From: Liopterus haemorrhoidalis
Lineage: Eukaryota > Arthropoda > Insecta > Coleoptera > Dytiscidae
DNA: 64,000 bases
Assembly: GCA_963971575.1 (NCBI GenBank)
Contig: OZ020611.1
Span: 241,638,654 to 241,702,653, forward strand
Direction of reading: 5' to 3'
The notes below the pieces were generated by a model, which was not told the DNA's origin, did not search any database, and saw only the letters and a list, made by a program, of their open reading frames with translations. This document shows, in pieces, positions 61,967 to 64,000 of this stretch. Made by a program: the position numbers and the translations under genes. Numbering within the stretch: position 1 is the first letter of the stretch; each line of letters opens with the position of its first letter.

Positions 61967-64000
61967 GTTTTATTGACCAAATTACAAATACAAAGAACTG
62001 CTTTCAGTCAGTCAATACAATATTAAGAGACAAAGTCATAAAAGTTCATCAAAATTAACGTTGTTAAATTCATCAATTGTGTACAATGGGTTATTTATAA
62101 ATAAGTGTTTAAGTTTAAGTTTGAATTTGTCTAGTGGTAGTGTAGTAATAGTCTCTGGTAAAAGATTATAAAATTTCACAGCAAAGTAATTTGAACAATT
62201 CCTGGATTTATTTAACCGCAAAAACTTACCACGAATATTATTTTTACAACGCGTGTTGTGCTCGTGCGTTTCACTAAAAGTGATATAATTGTGTAAGTTT
62301 TTGCGTACAAACAATAGACACAAATAAATAAATAGTGAAGGCAATGACATTATTTTCAGCTTTACAAAAAGGTTTCGACAATCCGCTCTAAAAGGAGCAC
62401 TGGCAATTATTCTTACAACTTTACGTTGTAAGCTGAAAATTCTTTTGGCTGCAGGTGAATGTCCCCAGATTATTAACCCATAGGTTAGGTGGGACTGAAA
62501 GAGGGAGAAATAGGCTTTCAATACAACATCTATGCTGACTTCATGCTTCAGATTCCTTACTAGATACACGGTCGATCGCAGTTTACGACTGAGTACATCC
62601 ACGTGCTGATCCCAACGAAGGTAAGGATCAACGTGGATACCAAGAAATTTAACGAAAGGGGGATTGGCAAAATCATGTTTTCTGGTGCTCAGTAGCAAGG
62701 TCTGGGTTTTATCTGTATTTAAAATTAGTTTATTGCTAGACAACCAAGAGTTTGCACTGTTCACCAGAGAAACATTTTCTGTAATAAGGGAATCTAGATC
62801 ATAGTTGCAATTTAGTAATGTTGTATCGTCAGCGTAAAGAATTGATTTAGATGTCATAGCGAGAGGCAAGTCGTTAACATATATTAAGAATAGTAGCGGT
62901 CCGAGAACTGAACCTTGGGGAATACCAAAATGTAAAGGAAGATACTCCGAAACGCTACTTTTAAATTGGGTAAACTGTTTCCGGTTAGATAAGTATGATT
63001 TAAGCATGGCACGGCTCTTGTCGTCAAAACCATAAAAAGATAGTTTGGTTAATAAAATATCATGAGATATGCAGTCAAAAGCCTTGCTTAAATCAAGAAA
63101 AACACTAAGACAGTATTTCCCTGATTCTAATGCATCCGAAACATACGCGACAAAGTCCAAAACTGCATCTATAGTGCTCTTATCACTTCTAAAACCAAAC
63201 TGACTATTGGAGAAAAGATTTTTGCTTGTAAAATACTGCACAATTTGTTTGTACAACACCTTTTCAAAAATCTTTGAAAAAACTGGCAATATTGATATTG
63301 GTCGATAATTATTAACATCATCGACATCTCCTTTCTTAAAAAGTGGCAAAACTTTGGCAAGTTTAAGCTTGTCAGGAAAACAGCTGTTAGTGATGCAGAA
63401 GTTTATTACTCTTGTAAGAGGTGGAATAATGGGATCTTTTACAGATTTTAGAATTTTTACTGACAGTTCATTCACGTCAGGAGTATTGCTATACTTTAAA
63501 GAATTGATAACATCTCTAATCGTGAACTCACTGACAGGTTTGAAAGAAAAAATTGTATTTGGAGTTTTATTTGAAAGAAAAAAATCTGGTGCAATGTTAG
63601 AAACGGGGACTTTATCTATGAGTGTTTTAGCTATGGTCGAAAAATGCTCATTAAATTGGTTAGGGGTAATAATTGTATCGTTAGAGGATTCTATTGTATT
63701 GTTTCTGCGTTTATTAATAATTTGCCATGCAGCTTTCTGGATGTTATCTGAATTATTAATAAATTTTGAATGTGCCTCAATTTTAGCAGCAGATATTGCT
63801 TTGCGATAGAGATACTTATGTGTATCGCGTGCTGTTTTATTGGTTCTACTTGGATTCATAATAAGAACTTGATTTAAGTTATGAAGTGTGTCGCGCATGT
63901 CACGAAGATGATCGTCAAACCAGTTTACCTGAGTGGTCTTGCGTCTATTTGGGCATATTTTAATTTTCTGTAGAGGGAAAGATGATGAGAAATAGAAAAG
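61936..64000 (-). mobile_element. Non-LTR retrotransposon (LINE), 3' part, running off the right edge
   Basis: (ATT)n tail at 61,936-61,970 on the minus strand, 3' UTR, then a long intact ORF up to and beyond position 64,000. The trinucleotide tail and ORF identify the 3' terminus. The intact frame suggests a recent copy. Confidence 0.92.
62036..64000 (-). CDS. LINE ORF2 reverse transcriptase (partial, N-terminus beyond window)
   Basis: Open from the right edge to a stop at 62,036-62,038; an ATG at 63,898 is internal, since QVNWFDDHLRDMRDTLHNL reads through it. Reverse-transcriptase motifs in order: LFKKGDVDDVNNYRPISILP, QFGFRSDKSTIDAV, CLSVFLDLSKAFDCISHDIL (first catalytic Asp), GIPQGSVLGPLLFLIYVNDL, ILYADDTTLL (YADD), KFLGIHVDPYLRWDQHV, LTYGLIIWGHSPAAKRIF. 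No RNase H follows. The pattern is that of Jockey/CR1-group LINEs. No frame break within the 655 codons seen, so it may be part of an active copy. Confidence 0.95.
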   Translation of the reverse strand, partial: LFYFSSSFPLQKIKICPNRRKTTQVNWFDDHLRDMRDTLHNLNQVLIMNPSRTNKTARDTHKYLYRKAISAAKIEAHSKFINNSDNIQKAAWQIINKRRNNTIESSNDTIITPNQFNEHFSTIAKTLIDKVPVSNIAPDFFLSNKTPNTIFSFKPVSEFTIRDVINSLKYSNTPDVNELSVKILKSVKDPIIPPLTRVINFCITNSCFPDKLKLAKVLPLFKKGDVDDVNNYRPISILPVFSKIFEKVLYKQIVQYFTSKNLFSNSQFGFRSDKSTIDAVLDFVAYVSDALESGKYCLSVFLDLSKAFDCISHDILLTKLSFYGFDDKSRAMLKSYLSNRKQFTQFKSSVSEYLPLHFGIPQGSVLGPLLFLIYVNDLPLAMTSKSILYADDTTLLNCNYDLDSLITENVSLVNSANSWLSSNKLILNTDKTQTLLLSTRKHDFANPPFVKFLGIHVDPYLRWDQHVDVLSRKLRSTVYLVRNLKHEVSIDVVLKAYFSLFQSHLTYGLIIWGHSPAAKRIFSLQRKVVRIIASAPFRADCRNLFVKLKIMSLPSLFIYLCLLFVRKNLHNYITFSETHEHNTRCKNNIRGKFLRLNKSRNCSNYFAVKFYNLLPETITTLPLDKFKLKLKHLFINNPLYTIDEFNNVNFDELL

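Overview
The window looks like a piece of an insect chromosome: AT-rich, intron-containing and dominated by transposable elements. The only short telomere-type tracts seen are of the insect TTAGG kind (about 19,555). Order cannot be fixed from this sequence; Hemiptera or Coleoptera are guesses from the mix of elements. Nothing bacterial, no rRNA, no CRISPR and no intact tRNA gene was seen.

One host gene is recognisable. A 1-acyl-sn-glycerol-3-phosphate acyltransferase of the AGPAT3/4 type lies on the + strand from 30,673 to 59,647 in six coding exons (30,673-30,889; 47,171-47,343; 50,181-50,342; 53,429-53,767; 56,850-57,078; 59,583-59,647). They join in frame to 394 codons plus stop, with good splice sites and both catalytic motifs. 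Intron 1 is 16.3 kb, the others 2.5-3.1 kb, and all are packed with mobile DNA.

The main repeat is a family of about twelve recognisable copies (called H1-H12 here) plus remnants. A copy is about 0.85-1.4 kb. It starts AGGGTTTTGTAGGTAT, has a (TCTG)n tract, carries the same motif inverted near the 3' end, and ends in a GTGTGAAAATTCACAC hairpin and a T-run. Two paralogous empty sites show insertion into T-runs without a longer target duplication. This fits the Helentron-associated (HINE/DINE-1-like) plan. The centre of each copy holds a tRNA-like box A/box B segment that differs between copies while the flanking sequence stays the same: at least seven module types in twelve copies. This is the most interesting signal in the window.

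Layout. 0-9 kb: (TA)n, a GTCT repeat, an inverted-repeat element carrying a GGCC minisatellite, H1-H3 and a T-rich minisatellite. 9-13.4 kb: a Helitron with nested ISL2EU-like and DD41D mariner-type insertions, then a decayed DD34D mariner. 14-17 kb: a long-TIR element with a small spliced ORF. 17-30 kb: H4-H6, several hAT-type and other MITEs, and satellites. 30.6-59.7 kb: the AGPAT gene with its element-filled introns. 60-64 kb: a decayed ORF family also seen at 42 kb, a 21-bp-arm hairpin, and the 3' end of a well-preserved LINE that runs off the right edge.

Many elements are nested, so an order of insertion can be read in several places, and target-site duplications are visible for at least a dozen insertions.
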